Made by a program: the position numbers and the translations under genes. From Anticarsia gemmatalis (lineage: Eukaryota; Arthropoda; Insecta; Lepidoptera; Erebidae): 64,000 bases of DNA. The notes under the pieces were generated by a model. That model had not been told where the DNA came from. It saw nothing but the letters and a program-made list of their open reading frames with translations, and searched no databases. The DNA is taken from contig NC_134765.1 of assembly GCF_050436995.1 (NCBI RefSeq), positions 9,823,501 to 9,887,500 of the forward strand. The letters are read 5' to 3'. Shown here one piece after another: positions 28,001-39,400 of this stretch; position 1 is the stretch's first letter, and every line of letters starts with the position of its first letter.

Positions 28001-28960
28001 GTCTAGAAAATTCTAGAGATTAGTGCTCATTGTTATTTTATATTTGAAATGAATGCACAATTTATTTTGGACAAATGTTGATGCTTAAGTCTAAGTTGCA
28101 GTAAAAAGCTTCAAAATACAAGTTTATTATGAATGTACCTAACTGCAGAAAATTGCATTTTAACAATATAAGAGAGAAAGTCCGTTATCAGGAACAGATA
28201 ATAATGACAACAGTCCAGTACAAGGCTGAACGAATCAATGTCTGTGCTATAAAAGTTGTGAGGTCATAGACCATCAACAAAATAAAATATGGCAACCAAG
28301 TGAAAATCGAAAAAAAATAATTTATAAATTACAGATGTTATAATTATTGAGATGTGTGTAGACCTCAACAAAAATAGTACATTGTACAGAGTTGAATGAA
28401 CTGTTTACAGGAATATGTAAATAAATAAACAAAATGCATGTGTTTGTTATAATAATCAATGATAAAAATAAACAGTTATAGGCATCAGCATGAACTGTAC
28501 TTATCAAACAACATTAAAAATACCTACCTACATACTTTCTTTATGGACCTCAACATTACTTGTACTCAAGTACCCACCTATCAGTCAATTATTGTAAGTG
28601 CAAGTCACATGTGCAGACTACTTACAACTTGCAAGACACTCAATAACACACGCAACCTACTTGTTATGATTACTAACATTAATCAAATAACATGGTCTTT
28701 ATTGACGACTAGTGTCATGGTCAAGGCAAACATTAATTATCTACTCAATATTCACTCCCGTCATTATCCTTGAGACGTACGGAAGCTAACTTGCCGCAAC
28801 TTTGACAGTTCCAGTCATCAATGACCTGATTGTGACTGTACCAGCATCTAGTGTCACCTAGGACTCAAGTTATGTCTAAGTTATAAAATAATGACATACC
28901 TCTTTTTCTGGTCTTGATCCGTTGACCCGATAATACTGGTTTTTCTACCTTCTGACTCAT
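13049..28960 (-). CDS. kra: BZW / eIF5-mimic protein (krasavietz orthologue), 10 coding exons
   Basis: Eukaryotic translation regulator of the BZW1/BZW2 (5MP) family, which mimics eIF5, binds eIF2 and eIF3 in the cytoplasm and restrains start-site selection. Coding exons on the minus strand: 28960-28900, 18860-18684, 18219-18119, 17620-17555, 17137-17065, 16267-16102, 15314-15071, 14277-14131, 13486-13291, 13077-13049. All junctions are GT-AG and phases agree, giving 419 residues, the usual length for the family. The start exon reads MSQKVEKPVLSGQRIKTRKR, matching the conserved N-terminus. The middle carries the helical repeats (for example YKYLEKMFEEEMKK). The C-terminal W2 domain lies at about residues 245-411, with ILKWYRE and FVEWLQSAEE acidic-aromatic boxes, followed by the tail ESESGEDED. 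Intron 1 is about 10 kb. Identification is very secure; exon ends were read by eye. Confidence 0.96.
13711..13837 (-). ncRNA. Candidate 127-nt intronic small RNA with C/D-like ends, intact copy
   Basis: Located in the kra intron between coding exons 8 and 9. On the minus strand it begins with ATGATGA (13837-13831) and ends with CTGA (13714-13711). An internal CTCGATGACGAG could be an internal box or a small hairpin. It is duplicated in the adjacent intron at 14354-14836 with strong similarity over the whole length, highest next to the ATGATGA end. It is long for a C/D snoRNA and an obvious terminal stem is not visible. It may be a larger snoRNA/scaRNA or only a local duplication. Confidence 0.45.
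14354..14836 (-). ncRNA. Second copy of the 127-nt unit, split by a MITE
   Basis: Found in the kra intron between coding exons 7 and 8. The two halves, 14354-14402 and 14759-14836, match the intact copy at 13711-13837. Together they are 49+78 = 127 nt, exactly the intact length, once the inserted element (14403-14753) and one CATAG target duplicate are removed. ATGATGA is at 14836-14830 and CTGA at 14357-14354 on the minus strand. If the unit is a functional RNA, this copy is probably a pseudogene. Confidence 0.5.
14403..14753. mobile_element. GC-rich MITE with about 45-bp terminal inverted repeats
   Basis: Starts TGCTCATTCACGTTG and ends with the near-perfect reverse complement (TGCTTGTTCACGTTG from the other side). 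The inverted repeats continue through the CG-rich block GGGCGCGGTGGCGGGCGCGG on both sides. It is flanked by CATAG direct repeats (14398-14402 and 14754-14758). There is no coding capacity. The GC-rich ends contrast sharply with the AT-rich intron. It is sited in a kra intron; the superfamily is not assigned. Confidence 0.75.
16498..16716 (-). repeat. tRNA-derived SINE in a kra intron
   Basis: On the minus strand the head resembles a tRNA, with an A-box-like TAGCTAGTTGGCAG and a B box GGTTCGAATCC, followed by an unrelated body of about 150 bp. It lies in the intron between kra coding exons 5 and 6. Confidence 0.55.
17682..17765 (-). ncRNA. Candidate intronic C/D-box snoRNA, copy 1
   Basis: Lies in the kra intron between coding exons 3 and 4, sense to the gene. 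On the minus strand it has a C box ATGATGA (17757-17751), a D' box CTGA (17733-17730), a C'-like TGTTGAG (17722-17716) and a D box CTGA (17691-17688); C to D spans 70 nt. The guide before D' ends GGCUAGAGUC. It can pair over 10 bp, one of them G-U, with the conserved large-subunit rRNA segment GACUCUAGUC, which predicts 2'-O-methylation of the second C. Two paralogues occupy neighbouring introns. Box order and spacing fit the class; expression is untested. Confidence 0.72.
18287..18366 (-). ncRNA. Candidate intronic C/D-box snoRNA, copy 2
   Basis: Paralogue in the kra intron between coding exons 2 and 3. On the minus strand: C box ATGATGA (18357-18351), D' CTGA (18333-18330), C'-like TGATGAC directly after the D' spacer, and D box CTGA (18296-18293); C to D spans 65 nt. 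It keeps the same GGCUAGAGUC guide before D', while the region before D has diverged from the other copies. Loss of similarity outside the boxes and guide is what selection on a snoRNA would leave. Confidence 0.7.
18929..19012 (-). ncRNA. Candidate intronic C/D-box snoRNA, copy 3
   Basis: Paralogue at the 3' end of the 10 kb first intron of kra, about 70 nt from coding exon 2; that position is typical for insect intronic snoRNAs. On the minus strand: C box ATGATGA (19005-18999), D' CTGA (18981-18978), C'-like TGTTGAG, D box CTGA (18938-18935); C to D spans 71 nt. It shares the GGCUAGAGUC guide and the following GAGAAACCCUUUCUC stretch with copy 1; that stretch could form a small hairpin. Confidence 0.72.
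19013..28899. other. kra intron 1, no supported gene
   Basis: Long AT-rich intron. The open frames in it (for example 24701-25075 minus and 28459-28773 plus) have no recognisable domains or codon bias and are read as chance. Repeat traces include a tRNA-like B-box fragment near 19085-19125, a fragment of a degraded interspersed repeat at about 24525-24590, a direct 21-bp duplication at about 26177-26218, and sequence near 21410-21470 related to the MITE at 43971. Confidence 0.6.
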
Positions 28961-29400
28961 ACAATATATTGCTGAAAAGAAAAACACGTGGCAATTAATA
29001 AAGGTCCATTCCGTTATAAGGTCATCGGCCGCGGTGCGCCACGCAACCCCTGGCTCGGCCCTTCGCCCTACTGTTATGGCGTCCGACCGCGCTCCACTTA
29101 CTGTTAGTGTAGCGGAGCCGCTGAACTAAAGTCCAAAAGGAATATTCCACAACCCGATAAAGAGTTCCGAGATCACCTGGCTGGCTATGACTCAGCAGCG
29201 GCTCCAAGGAGTTTAGATTCACGATTGCAAAATGCGAACAAAGCAGCGACGCGCTATCTACTAGTATATGCACTGATACTTACATATTGACAGGTTATGT
29301 AGGAGCCTTTTACTCCTTTTGCGAGTTCTCTAGGACTGCGCCTGTTCAGAAAAGAAAGAAACGCTGTGACGGTCTCTATTCCCTCGAGCTAGAGACAACG
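28961..29400 (-). promoter_or_regulatory. kra: kra 5' UTR intron and promoter region
   Basis: Just upstream of the kra ATG, a pyrimidine tract and CAG (acceptor at 28973-28972) show that the 5' UTR is spliced; only 11 nt of leader precede the ATG in this exon. Possible donors for the noncoding first exon are an AACA/GTAAGT site near 29098 and an AATAT/GTAAGT site near 29284. The stretch to 29400 is less AT-rich than its surroundings, as expected of a promoter. mRpL45 is divergent, with its ATG at 30234, so regulatory DNA may be shared. The exact transcription start is unknown. Confidence 0.45.
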
Positions 29401-30233
29401 TGTATGGACTATGGAGTCGCCGGATGTCCGGTTTAGCCGCGACGATCGATTCAAATGTGCCCGTGCGTTTTCCTTTCTAGTTTATTTTCTCGTTAATATG
29501 AGATAATAACAACGAGAAATAGAAGCAGAATTTACTTATTATAATGAATTATATCAAATTATAGCACTTTTAGAGCCCCGATTAGACGGAAACACTTCAA
29601 AAGCCAAAGTAACAAAAATTTACAAAATTAAACATACACACGCAAACGAATATTCAATAAGCATAAAAATATTTTAAAAGACGACACAATAAATTTGATG
29701 AATTTTGTATCACTTTATTAAAAAATCACAATTTGAATGGAAAGTATTTGACTAAAAATGGCAGAAAAAACAAAACACCATAGACATTTTTTGTTCGTAA
29801 ACATATGACCTGAGCAGGCACAGGAAATAATATACAATTCTTCAACAATTTGTTAGCAAAAATATAAATAGGTTATTGATTTCTCAACATAGTTTTACTA
29901 AATATATTATGTTGTTCTAGATCAATAATTTTCCGATTATAGGTAGAAAAACTTTTAACAACTGTTCTTATGAGCTTCTTGTCAGTGACAAGGATAGTAT
30001 GATCAAAATACGCGTGTAAAAAAGAGATAGCCATAGACCTATTCAATGATAAATATTTCAATAATTCTCAACACATTATTTTGGGCTTGGAACGTAGAAA
30101 TAAGATTAATTTTGTTTTGAGGTTATTTGAAAGAATAATATATTGCTCATAATCATAAATAAATGTAATTCTACGTTAAAACAGTTCAACTATATTAAAT
30201 TCTAGAATTTCTAGATAATTGTTTGATACAAAA
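29401..30233. other. Intergenic region between kra and mRpL45
   Basis: AT-rich sequence separating the divergent kra and mRpL45 genes. It must hold the mRpL45 promoter and perhaps an untranslated exon. No repeat or coding signal was recognised. Confidence 0.5.
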
Positions 30234-31953
30234 ATGGCGAATTCTATACTGTCTAAGGTATATCTAGTTCATCAAACAATGAAGTGTAATATTGTAACAA
30301 TTTTTTAACTTTATAATATTCTGACTATTTCAGATGGGTGCTCTACGAATAGCTCCAACAGTGTTCATTCAGCCACATCGTACAACTACATCCAAACATT
30401 ACAATCCCAAATTTAAAAAGTTACGTGCGGAGAAGTTTATGAAATTTGAACTACCTAATCCCAATGAGGACTTTAGTCAATTGTCTCCAGGAAAGATGCG
30501 CCAGAAGATGAAAGAAAGAGGCGTCTTACCTCCTAGGCCTTGGATGGAGAGACCTTTTTACATTTCAGCTACAGGTAATTGAAATTATCAGAACTTACTT
30601 GATGACTATAATAGTACCTACTCAGTCTGGTCAAATTTTGTTTAGATTTATCTACTTGAAGTTTATTCTGCTTTTAATTAATTTTGCGATTACTTCTTTG
30701 ACTGTACTAGCCTTAATAGTTAAATACGATAAGACATTGTTAATTTACAATCTCCAATGAAAAAATATCATAAAAAGGCCTAATATGGTCCCACAACTGC
30801 AACTTATATTTAATATTACACTCTTGTTTAATTTCAGGAGGGGTATTTGAGGCATATGTGCCACCTGAAGGTGACGGCAAAGCCTCCCTTGTGTCTGCTA
30901 CAAGAGCAAAGCAGACTGTTCAGCTTTTAGAAAAGAAATCTAAATCCATGATGGCTATTCGTAAAATAAAATCTTATGAGGAAGAGTTCACTCAAGATGA
31001 TTTTCTTCCTAAAGCACAAGATATTTATATCAAAGCTCATGAGAGTTTGGCCAACAATGATAGGAAAGCCTTAAGATTGTATGTCACTGAGAAGGCTTTT
31101 CCCGAGTTTATGCACAACAGACACATGAAGACTGTTCATTGGAATTTCTTGGAGTCTCTAGAGCCCCCGAGGGTTGTACATGCGAGATGCACTGATGTTG
31201 TTAACAAAGAGAATATATTTGGACAAGTAAGTACATGTTCTTTAATTTTTTTTTATATTACGAGTTGTCTTTCTGAGCAACGTCCAGAAGCATTTTATAA
31301 AAGCAATTGATAGGTTATCCTTGAATTATTATTGATAAGTCATTTATCATTGGTTACAATAAATATATTTTACTTGGTTTTCCTTTCATTCACACAAAGA
31401 CAAATCTTTTTTAATTAACAGAAATAGTTCTACTGTATGTGTGTTTACCACATAACTCCAAAAGGGCTGAACCACTTTGGAGCAAGTCAGTTTTAATTCA
31501 ATGACTTTTTAGATGGTTTGAAATACAATGTTTAAACCAGTGGATTGAGCTACTATTCATATGCTGCTAAACACTACATCAGGCAGGATGTACTAGTCTG
31601 CTAGGTCCATGAGTACAAATAATTATTTATTCATCGTAAAGACTTGTTTAAATTAATTTTGTATTTCTCCACAGCTCACAGTGCGCTTCCACACGCGTCA
31701 ACAACTAGCCGTATACGATCGCTTCGGCCGTCTTCTCCACGGCAGCGAAATACTGGCCAAAGATGTTCTAGAATACATAGTCTTTGAAAAACACCTGTCG
31801 AATCTATACGGTACGTGGCGCATTCATGAGAAGATCATACCAGACTGGACACCACCCAAGGAACCTTCCAAGTTGACCAGGATCATGCCACCTCCAGAAC
31901 CAGAGATCGTGAAGGTTGAGAGTGAAGAGCCAGCGGCTATCGCCGATAAATAA
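30234..31953 (+). CDS. mRpL45: Mitochondrial ribosomal protein L45 (mL45), 4 exons
   Basis: Protein of the mitochondrial large ribosomal subunit with a Tim44-like domain, which helps anchor the ribosome at the inner membrane. Exons: 30234-30257, 30334-30574, 30838-31226, 31675-31953; phases join to 310 residues. The first exon (MANSILSK) has a strong AAAAATGGCG start context and a GTATAT donor, and its 76-nt intron ends in TTTCAG. Together with exon 2 it makes a basic, Ser/Thr-rich mitochondrial targeting sequence. Landmarks are GVFEAYVPPEGDG, KTVHWNFLESLEPPRVV, TVRFHTRQQLAVYDRFGRL and VLEYIVFEKHLSNLYGTWR, all typical of L45. The C-terminus is acidic and Pro-rich. The short first exon is inferred; the remaining exons are very secure. 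An alternative start is the Met opening exon 2. Confidence 0.94.
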
Positions 31954-31966
31954 TTGTAGATTTGTT

Positions 31967-31972
31967 AATAAA
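31967..31972 (+). terminator. mRpL45: mRpL45 poly(A) signal
   Basis: AATAAA 14 nt after the TAA stop, followed by a GT/T-rich stretch at about 31980-32005. This gives a very short 3' UTR, which is common for ribosomal protein genes. Confidence 0.7.
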
Positions 31973-32257
31973 TAGTGTAGTTATTGTTATTTTGTCTGTT
32001 TTATTTGCTACTTTCTCAATTCATTTAGTAAGTATTCCCACTATGCTGGCAATGCTATGGTTGTATACATCCAATAAATGTTTCAAGTGAGTAAGATTCT
32101 TAGCAAATGTGCCTGTGTACTATCCACATTGGCCACAGCATAAAAACTCCTCTTTAGTCTACAATAAACACACGACTTGATCGAGCTGTTGATCAGGAAG
32201 GCATTATTTTGTCTTAGGAATAAAATAAAACCACAAAATCAATATTATCAATATTTT

Positions 32258-33404
32258 TTTATTCAATAAAATCTATACTCTGCGAGAATCATTCAAATTC
32301 ATTTATAAATAAATTAACTACTGACTATTCGGCAACTTACAAGTACAAATACCGTGACATAACTAACAGTGCTGGCCGCATGGCCATCAGTGATCACAGT
32401 AATACTACATACGTGTACTACTAAGATATGTACGTAATTTTTCAATAAAGGCACACTAATATAGTGAATAGTACATTTCCGCTAGGTGTCGCCACTTCTC
32501 CCATAACATTAAAACAAATCTGAAGTCTTGAATTTTTAGGAATTAAAATACTTAGGGTGCAAGTGGCGCCGCCTAGTGCCCGTTAGTTAAATGCCGAAGT
32601 GCAATATGTAGTTCTACTGTACAAAGTGTTTTTTGTGTTGGTGCGTGTTTAGATTTTTATAGGCCTGTGTGTGAACAGTTTAGCTGAGTACATAGTCATT
32701 ATGGTTTAATTTTTTACATTATTTTTGCGCTAAGGTTTGAGATTTTGTAGTCATGTCTTAACTGAATAAAGCTAGATCATTGTAAGTAGAGTGGACTTAA
32801 TTATACATTTACAATCTTACTTGACAGTCAAAAGTACAGATTCAGTGTGTATCTTAAACATTCGTGATATGAATACAGATAGTGCAGTCTTATATCTATG
32901 GAAGGCACCAAATTTTAGTAACAATACAAATATTGTATTTACATTATTCATACACAAAATACAACTAAAGTTTATCTTTGTGTACGCGACAAGTGTACAT
33001 TGAAGTGTTCAGCTAGTTTTCATAAACATGTTTAAAATATTGTTTAATTTCAATGTACTCGTCTTTGACGCCATTATTGTACACATAATATAATGGCTTC
33101 TATTTTGTACAATACACTAGGATGAGATTTGTTTCGTCAGCTCAGTGTTAATAATCCTGTGTTATTCTACTCGTGAATAACGTAACACAGTACACGTCGA
33201 AGCGACGTCTGCGTTTATTTACACTCGGGCACAGATCTCGAGGACACTGCAGGTATTCCCGCCACACGTTTGTTCCGTCGACGCGTTCACGTCAGTCACT
33301 CCGACGATTTCCAGTCGAAGCGGGAACGAGCTCGAGTCGTGGAAGTGCACGAACTCAATCGTAACAATTGAGGAGGTTGAGCGCCACGTGGAGCGAGCCG
33401 GGGT
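32258..33404 (-). other. loco: loco 3' UTR and poly(A) signal
   Basis: The region downstream of the loco TGA stop has no competing gene. A minus-strand AATAAA at 32263-32258 would end the loco transcript about 270 bp from the mRpL45 poly(A) signal, so the two genes converge tail to tail. The 3' UTR would be about 1.15 kb. Confidence 0.5.
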
Positions 33405-36400
33405 TCACACCACGGTGGGCGCCGGGCGGTGCGCCGGCTTGGGGGGCAGCGGGGGCGGGCTGCGGGGGGACGCGGGGGCGGGGGCGGCGGCGGGGGGCGA
33501 GGCGGGGGGCGCGGGGCCGTCGTTCGCCTCGCCCTTCTGCAGCCGGAGCCGTTGTTGTTTCTCGCGGAGATTCTCCAGAAAATCTGTTAACAAAAGAAAG
33601 AGTGAGTTAGATTACATTGCATTTGACATTTTATTTTTGTGACAGATAAATATTGTTTGTTCTGATTGAGATGTGTAATATTGTGTAAGCTACTAAGTTC
33701 AATAGGTAGCAGTCAGATACTAACCAGGTGGATGATGATGGAGAGGACTGGGCCACACTACGGCACGCACTCGCGACCCGCGGTTACTAGCGCCACCAAC
33801 ACTCTGTAACAATGAAATAATCGAATAAGAATATAATCACACATATTAATAAAATGTACAGTATTTGTAGTAAAATTTGTATATCTATACTAATATTATA
33901 AAGCTGAAGAGTTTGTTTGTTTGTTTGTTTGTTTGTTTGTTTGAACGCGCTAATCTCAGAAACTACTGGTCCGATTTGAAAAATTCTTTCAGTGTTAGAT
34001 AGCCCATTTATCGAGGAAGGCTATAGGCTATATATCATCACGCTACGACCAATAGGAGCAGAGCAGCAGTAAAAAATGTTACAATAACGGGGAAAAAATT
34101 GACCCATTCTCTCTTATGTGACGCAAGCGAAGTTGCGCGGGTCAGCTAGTTAACAATAAAACAATATTGATATAACTGTTTTGAGAGTACAACATACCTG
34201 TGTATCTTGGTCTCTTAGCGAGTCGTCCTGCAGTCGGACGGCGAGGTCACTGAGTGAGTCCGCGTCGTCGTCACGTTCCGTCGTCGTGCGGAACTCGCCG
34301 CTCTCCGACACTTCCACTATTTGAAGACGGGCACCGTCAAGCTCCTATGAAATAAACATAATATTGTTAAATATTGTTGTATATTCAGCAAGAGAATATT
34401 TAATTGGAAATTACATTGTTAAAGTCTAGAAGACAGATGGGACCGAGAATTATACCCAGATGTACACCTTAATCAGTTTGTGTAAAAAATGTAATAACAA
34501 ATAGTCAATTCATTTAATTCATCAACTTAGCTTGATATTACGAAGTAAGTTCGACTCGTAGCACACGTTTACACGTTAGATACAGTCAAAATAGTGTAAC
34601 AAAGATCGAAACAATATGACAAGTAGTGTGCATACCTGCATGAGCGTGTCGGGGTGCACGAGCTGTCCGTCCCGGGTCAGCGCGCGGTACGCTCCCGGAG
34701 CGTGTGCGGGCGCGTACCGCTGCAGCACGGGGCGCAGCACGTGGCGCAGGCGGCGCGCGGCTCTACAGCGGACCGCCACCACGCGCGCGCGCAGCTCCAG
34801 GCGCAGCACCACGCGCCGCTCCACCACCGCCTCGCGCCCGCCCAGCAACACGGACGGCGCCGACAGCTCCACTGCTGTCGTGCTCTGACAATACAAACGT
34901 TAACATTAGTCAGGCTTTCGACTTAATAAACTATGATAAAATTTAAAAATGTGAAATACGAAACGAAACATTACTAGTTATTTTATGACCTTATAGACAA
35001 TTGATATAAATATCAATAGTAAAACCAGATGAAATAGAAACAAAAGTTTGATCAATCACAATAATTGTGGAATGCCACAAGGTAGCATTTTGGGGCCATC
35101 ACATAAAAACACCACTACCAACTACAAAATCATGAAGACGTTAGATCTTTACCTGGTTGCCATCCTTGAGCAATACATCATAAGTGGTACATAGTAGGTT
35201 TCTTCTCTGCAGTAGTCGGTCCACGAGGCGGCCCACAGTGATGGAGGCATCGACCCCCACGACGGACGTGGCGCCATCTGGTAGCACCACGCGACACAAC
35301 GAACACTGGCCAGGGTTTGTTTGACTTGACTTCACCACCTATCGACAAAGAAATACAATAATTTAGTTAAAGTTTTTTATGTTAACTTTTAATAATTGTA
35401 TGTAAATCTGTTATAAATCTAACAAGAAAAGAAGGTTAAAACTGATAATAATAATTTCATAAATTATATTTTCTTTAAGATTAATTTTACATCTCTACAG
35501 CAACAATGAATATTTGTATATAATGACATTGCAGTTTTCAAATAATTTCAATGACTAACTCTCACGTTTTTACCTATCTATATTAATTTGAATAAACACT
35601 ATAAACAATGACATAATAAATGATGACTAATTTTCATAATTAATATCTCTTGAATACAAATACAATATAAATTATTATGACATACAATTTATAATTTAAT
35701 TCTAACAGTTTTTCTATAATCACAGACACCGCTATTACTCATCAACTACATATTTGACCACAAGAAACATTCCTTTAGTTAACTGTCAGACAGACTGACT
35801 GTCTTTACTACAATTCAATACTGAGTTATTAAACAAAAAACATAGTTGAAGACATCAAAAACACATAAATAACAGGAAAAATGCAACCTAAACATAGTAT
35901 TAATCAGTTGTTGTCATACAAACATATCATCACACTTGTTTTCCCCGAAGGCGGGCAAAGCTATATGAAAATACACCCATGTTTCGCCGTTTACAATCTC
36001 AGACCCATGTAATATGGAACGAGTTATTATACAATGTCTTAACAAATTGTTATATAACTTTAAAGCTGCGACTCGGAACCTACTATTATATGAACTATTT
36101 AGCTACCAATAGTCACAAAATCCCAAACTAAATAAAGCTGATGATATCAGCAGATTGCATGTGTAGATAAGTAATCAATATACCGGTTGTAACCAGTTTC
36201 AGATAGGTTATATCAAGCAGTGCTATATATATGTTTGTAAATACAGAACAATGGCGCTGTTTGCGGACGTGAGGGGTTCGTTACAATAGTGCTAACTCAT
36301 CGCGAGTCAATATGTGCTGATAATTGTTATTGTTTGAATATTATCACACCCTGAAGGTGTGGTGATCGTATCTTGTGGGCTAGGTTTTATTGTATTTATA

Positions 36401-39400
36401 TTATTGGTAGTATGTGTGACTACAATTGTCAATCATCAACGTAAGACACAAAAAGAGTTCTGTTTGAGTTTGTCTCATATGTAGTAAATCATGAGTTTAA
36501 TAATGTTGTCAATAGATGGCATTAGGAGATACTTTTCAGTCCTATACATAAATAGATCACGTGGGATAGAAAAAATATCTGTTCCAATTTCAGTGGCTAC
36601 TAAAAAATTGTCTATAAAATAAGGTAAATATAAATTATTACTAATACTATTGCTATTATTATACAAACAAATGAAACATTATGAAACATTTCCTATCGTA
36701 GTAACTCCTAGTGTAATGTGTATCTAGATAACTAGCTAATATTGTCCTAGCACTAATTAACTATTTGTGTTACATTACTATGAGTTTGCACTGAGTAAAG
36801 AATAACGCAATTTCTAATACTATTTCACTATGTCATCTTGTTTTGTTGTAGGTTGTATTTGTTTAAAACCTACATAATGTGACAGCTTTTCTAATAGAAC
36901 GTCATTAAAATTTAAATAACGCTAAATAAACATAAATCAACATCGCTTAAGATCAAATCTTTCTTTCTTTAAATGATTTTTTTTCGCTACGATATACGTT
37001 AAAGTGATAAAGATAGCATGATACTTAAGACTTGCTTAAACTTGCTTAAATGTATTGAGGTTATAGAAACAGTCGCTGGTCCAGAACTTTAATATACAGG
37101 GGTTTGTAAGATACCCTAGATAATTGAACGTATGATTAATTCAGATTAAATTAGAATGAATGTGATGGAATTAGATACGTGTTTCAAAAGTTTCAGCTAC
37201 CTATCTCTATTTGAAGGCTTCGTTAGTATTGCTTTCGATGTCCTATCTAAATCCCTAAAGAATATATTATATTGAAACCGGGAAGCTAATTTAGGTTAGT
37301 TTAAATCTTTGCTTGAACTAACCTCACGGGGAGAGACCCGTGCACATTGAGTTATATTATTATATTAGGTAGGTATGTTAATTATGAATGATATTTACAG
37401 TACACAAGGAAAACCCAAGTTTGTGCTAACAACTAGTGTACATTTACCGATGAAAGATTTACTACGCAACGTTACATTTGAAGTGCGTAGCGACAAGTCA
37501 CTGCCCGCGATTACATTCACCTAAATGTGTAAATATCTCCGAAACTACTTGTCTGATTTTGATGACATTTATAGCTATTTAAACGTTAGAATATAGGCTT
37601 TTAAATAATGTAAGTCTTTTTATAATCAGTGTAATAGTTTTTGAGTAATACTCAACTAAACTAATACATTTTACTCCGGTCACTTTTGTGGACAAATTCA
37701 ATTACAATTCTAAAAATATACATGACTTACGAACACGTACTCGTCACAAATGTTATTATATTTATGTATTTCAAAGATAAGGTGTCCAAATTATACAGTT
37801 CTTGTGATAAAAGGTATTTGTTCAGTGTGATTTACTTTATTTTTAACATGAAACGTCCTTGGTGTGGTATTGCACTCCAAGTTAGGTAAACGTGGCTATC
37901 AGTGGACCGGGCGTGGCTACATAAGTGTTACTGCTTAGTAATGGCGGTATAGTGCATCGAAAAACAAGTAATAATGAGTCATTATTGAAAATTAACTTAT
38001 AGAAAACAAAAATATATGACACTGAAATTATTTAGTATAGTTCTTTTCCTTGTGTTATATTTTAGATAATAGGTTAAAACGAAACGAAGAAAGACACGAT
38101 TTTTTTGCTAAAACTCAAAAACATTGCCTTAAACTTCTTATACAGGTATTTTTAAACTGATATTATTAAAAATACGTTTCTTTAAGTTAAAATCGCAAAA
38201 GAACTAACGTTTAGATAACAAGAAATCATAGAAAATACCTCCCGATAATGAAATAAGACGTATTATTTAATGTTTTGAAACAGGAAGGATTTAAATACGT
38301 AGATCAAATAGATTATTATAATCCGTGTTATGTTATCTGTGGTACATTCCTTATAGAGTGCGTCGTTTTAATTCATAATGAGTTATCTGCTGCTAATTAA
38401 TTAGATAACTTTCACTTATTGTATTATCAGCTTATCTGCGAGTAGTAGTGGCTTTGGTTACTAGGTTTTACCGTAGTGATGTTTTCAAGTGTTGAGGAAT
38501 GTTTGTATACAATTATTTTCCTGATTTTTTGTTATGGACTACGATAAATTTACACGGTTTTGAACTGTTAAATTTTCTGTTGTGAGCTTCACATGGGATT
38601 CCTCATCCCTTACACGATACCAGCTTTTAAATAATAAAGTATTTCAAATGCCCTAAAGATAACATTTCGATAAAACCAAATCGATTTTTGAAGTTCCTCA
38701 TGGAGGTGCTGCGGCCCTTGCTTTCTAGACTGGTTATTATAAGGAGCGAGAGAGGTTCTTATCTTACAGGTTACAGGGATGGGGTCTTGTACCTCCTTCA
38801 GACAAGTTCTCATCATCAGATCATTTGATAGCAGGTAAGGAGTACTTACATCAGTGACGGGCGGCGCGGGCTCGCTCTGCTGCGTGCTGTTGGAGCGCTC
38901 GCGGGCGGCGCCGCGCGACTTCCACGGCAGGATGGAGCCGCCCCCGCTGCGGCGCCGGTCCGACGCGTTCGACGCTGACTTCTTTAACTGCAAGTGGAAT
39001 ATTACGAGGTTAGACATCAGGATATAAGATAGGTTGAAAGTAGAAATTAGAAGACGGAAGCCTTTATTTTGTCAATATAGTGCAAAACTGTGAATCTATC
39101 TAATAATGGGAAATGTGGAGCCAATGGTAACAAAATTTTCAAAGAATTTTAACGTATCACCAAATTAGTGTAACATTATAATTTTACGTATGTCTGAGTA
39201 TAAGCAGTATAAAACAGTGCAGAGCTACACTAGTGGTTGGATTTCAAATCTTAATTATATCTTTGCTGATATCAATTTGTAGCTCGTCTCTTTCTTTACT
39301 TCTTCGGGAACAAGGAGTGGTAGTAATATATGTAGTAAAGTGTTTACCTTGGTGTTGTCGTTATGTTGCGGCGCGTCATACGGCAGCGGCATGCCGCGCA

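Noticed and set aside
36240..36380. Possible extra promoter or start exon in loco intron 6
   Set aside because: A TATA-like run and a short frame are present, but no frame of useful length or in-phase donor on the loco strand could be found.
38610..38849. Open frame continuing 79 codons past the loco linker exon
   Set aside because: A consensus GTAAGT donor at 38849 ends the exon, and the extension has no RGS12/14-like content; the next exon joins in phase without it.
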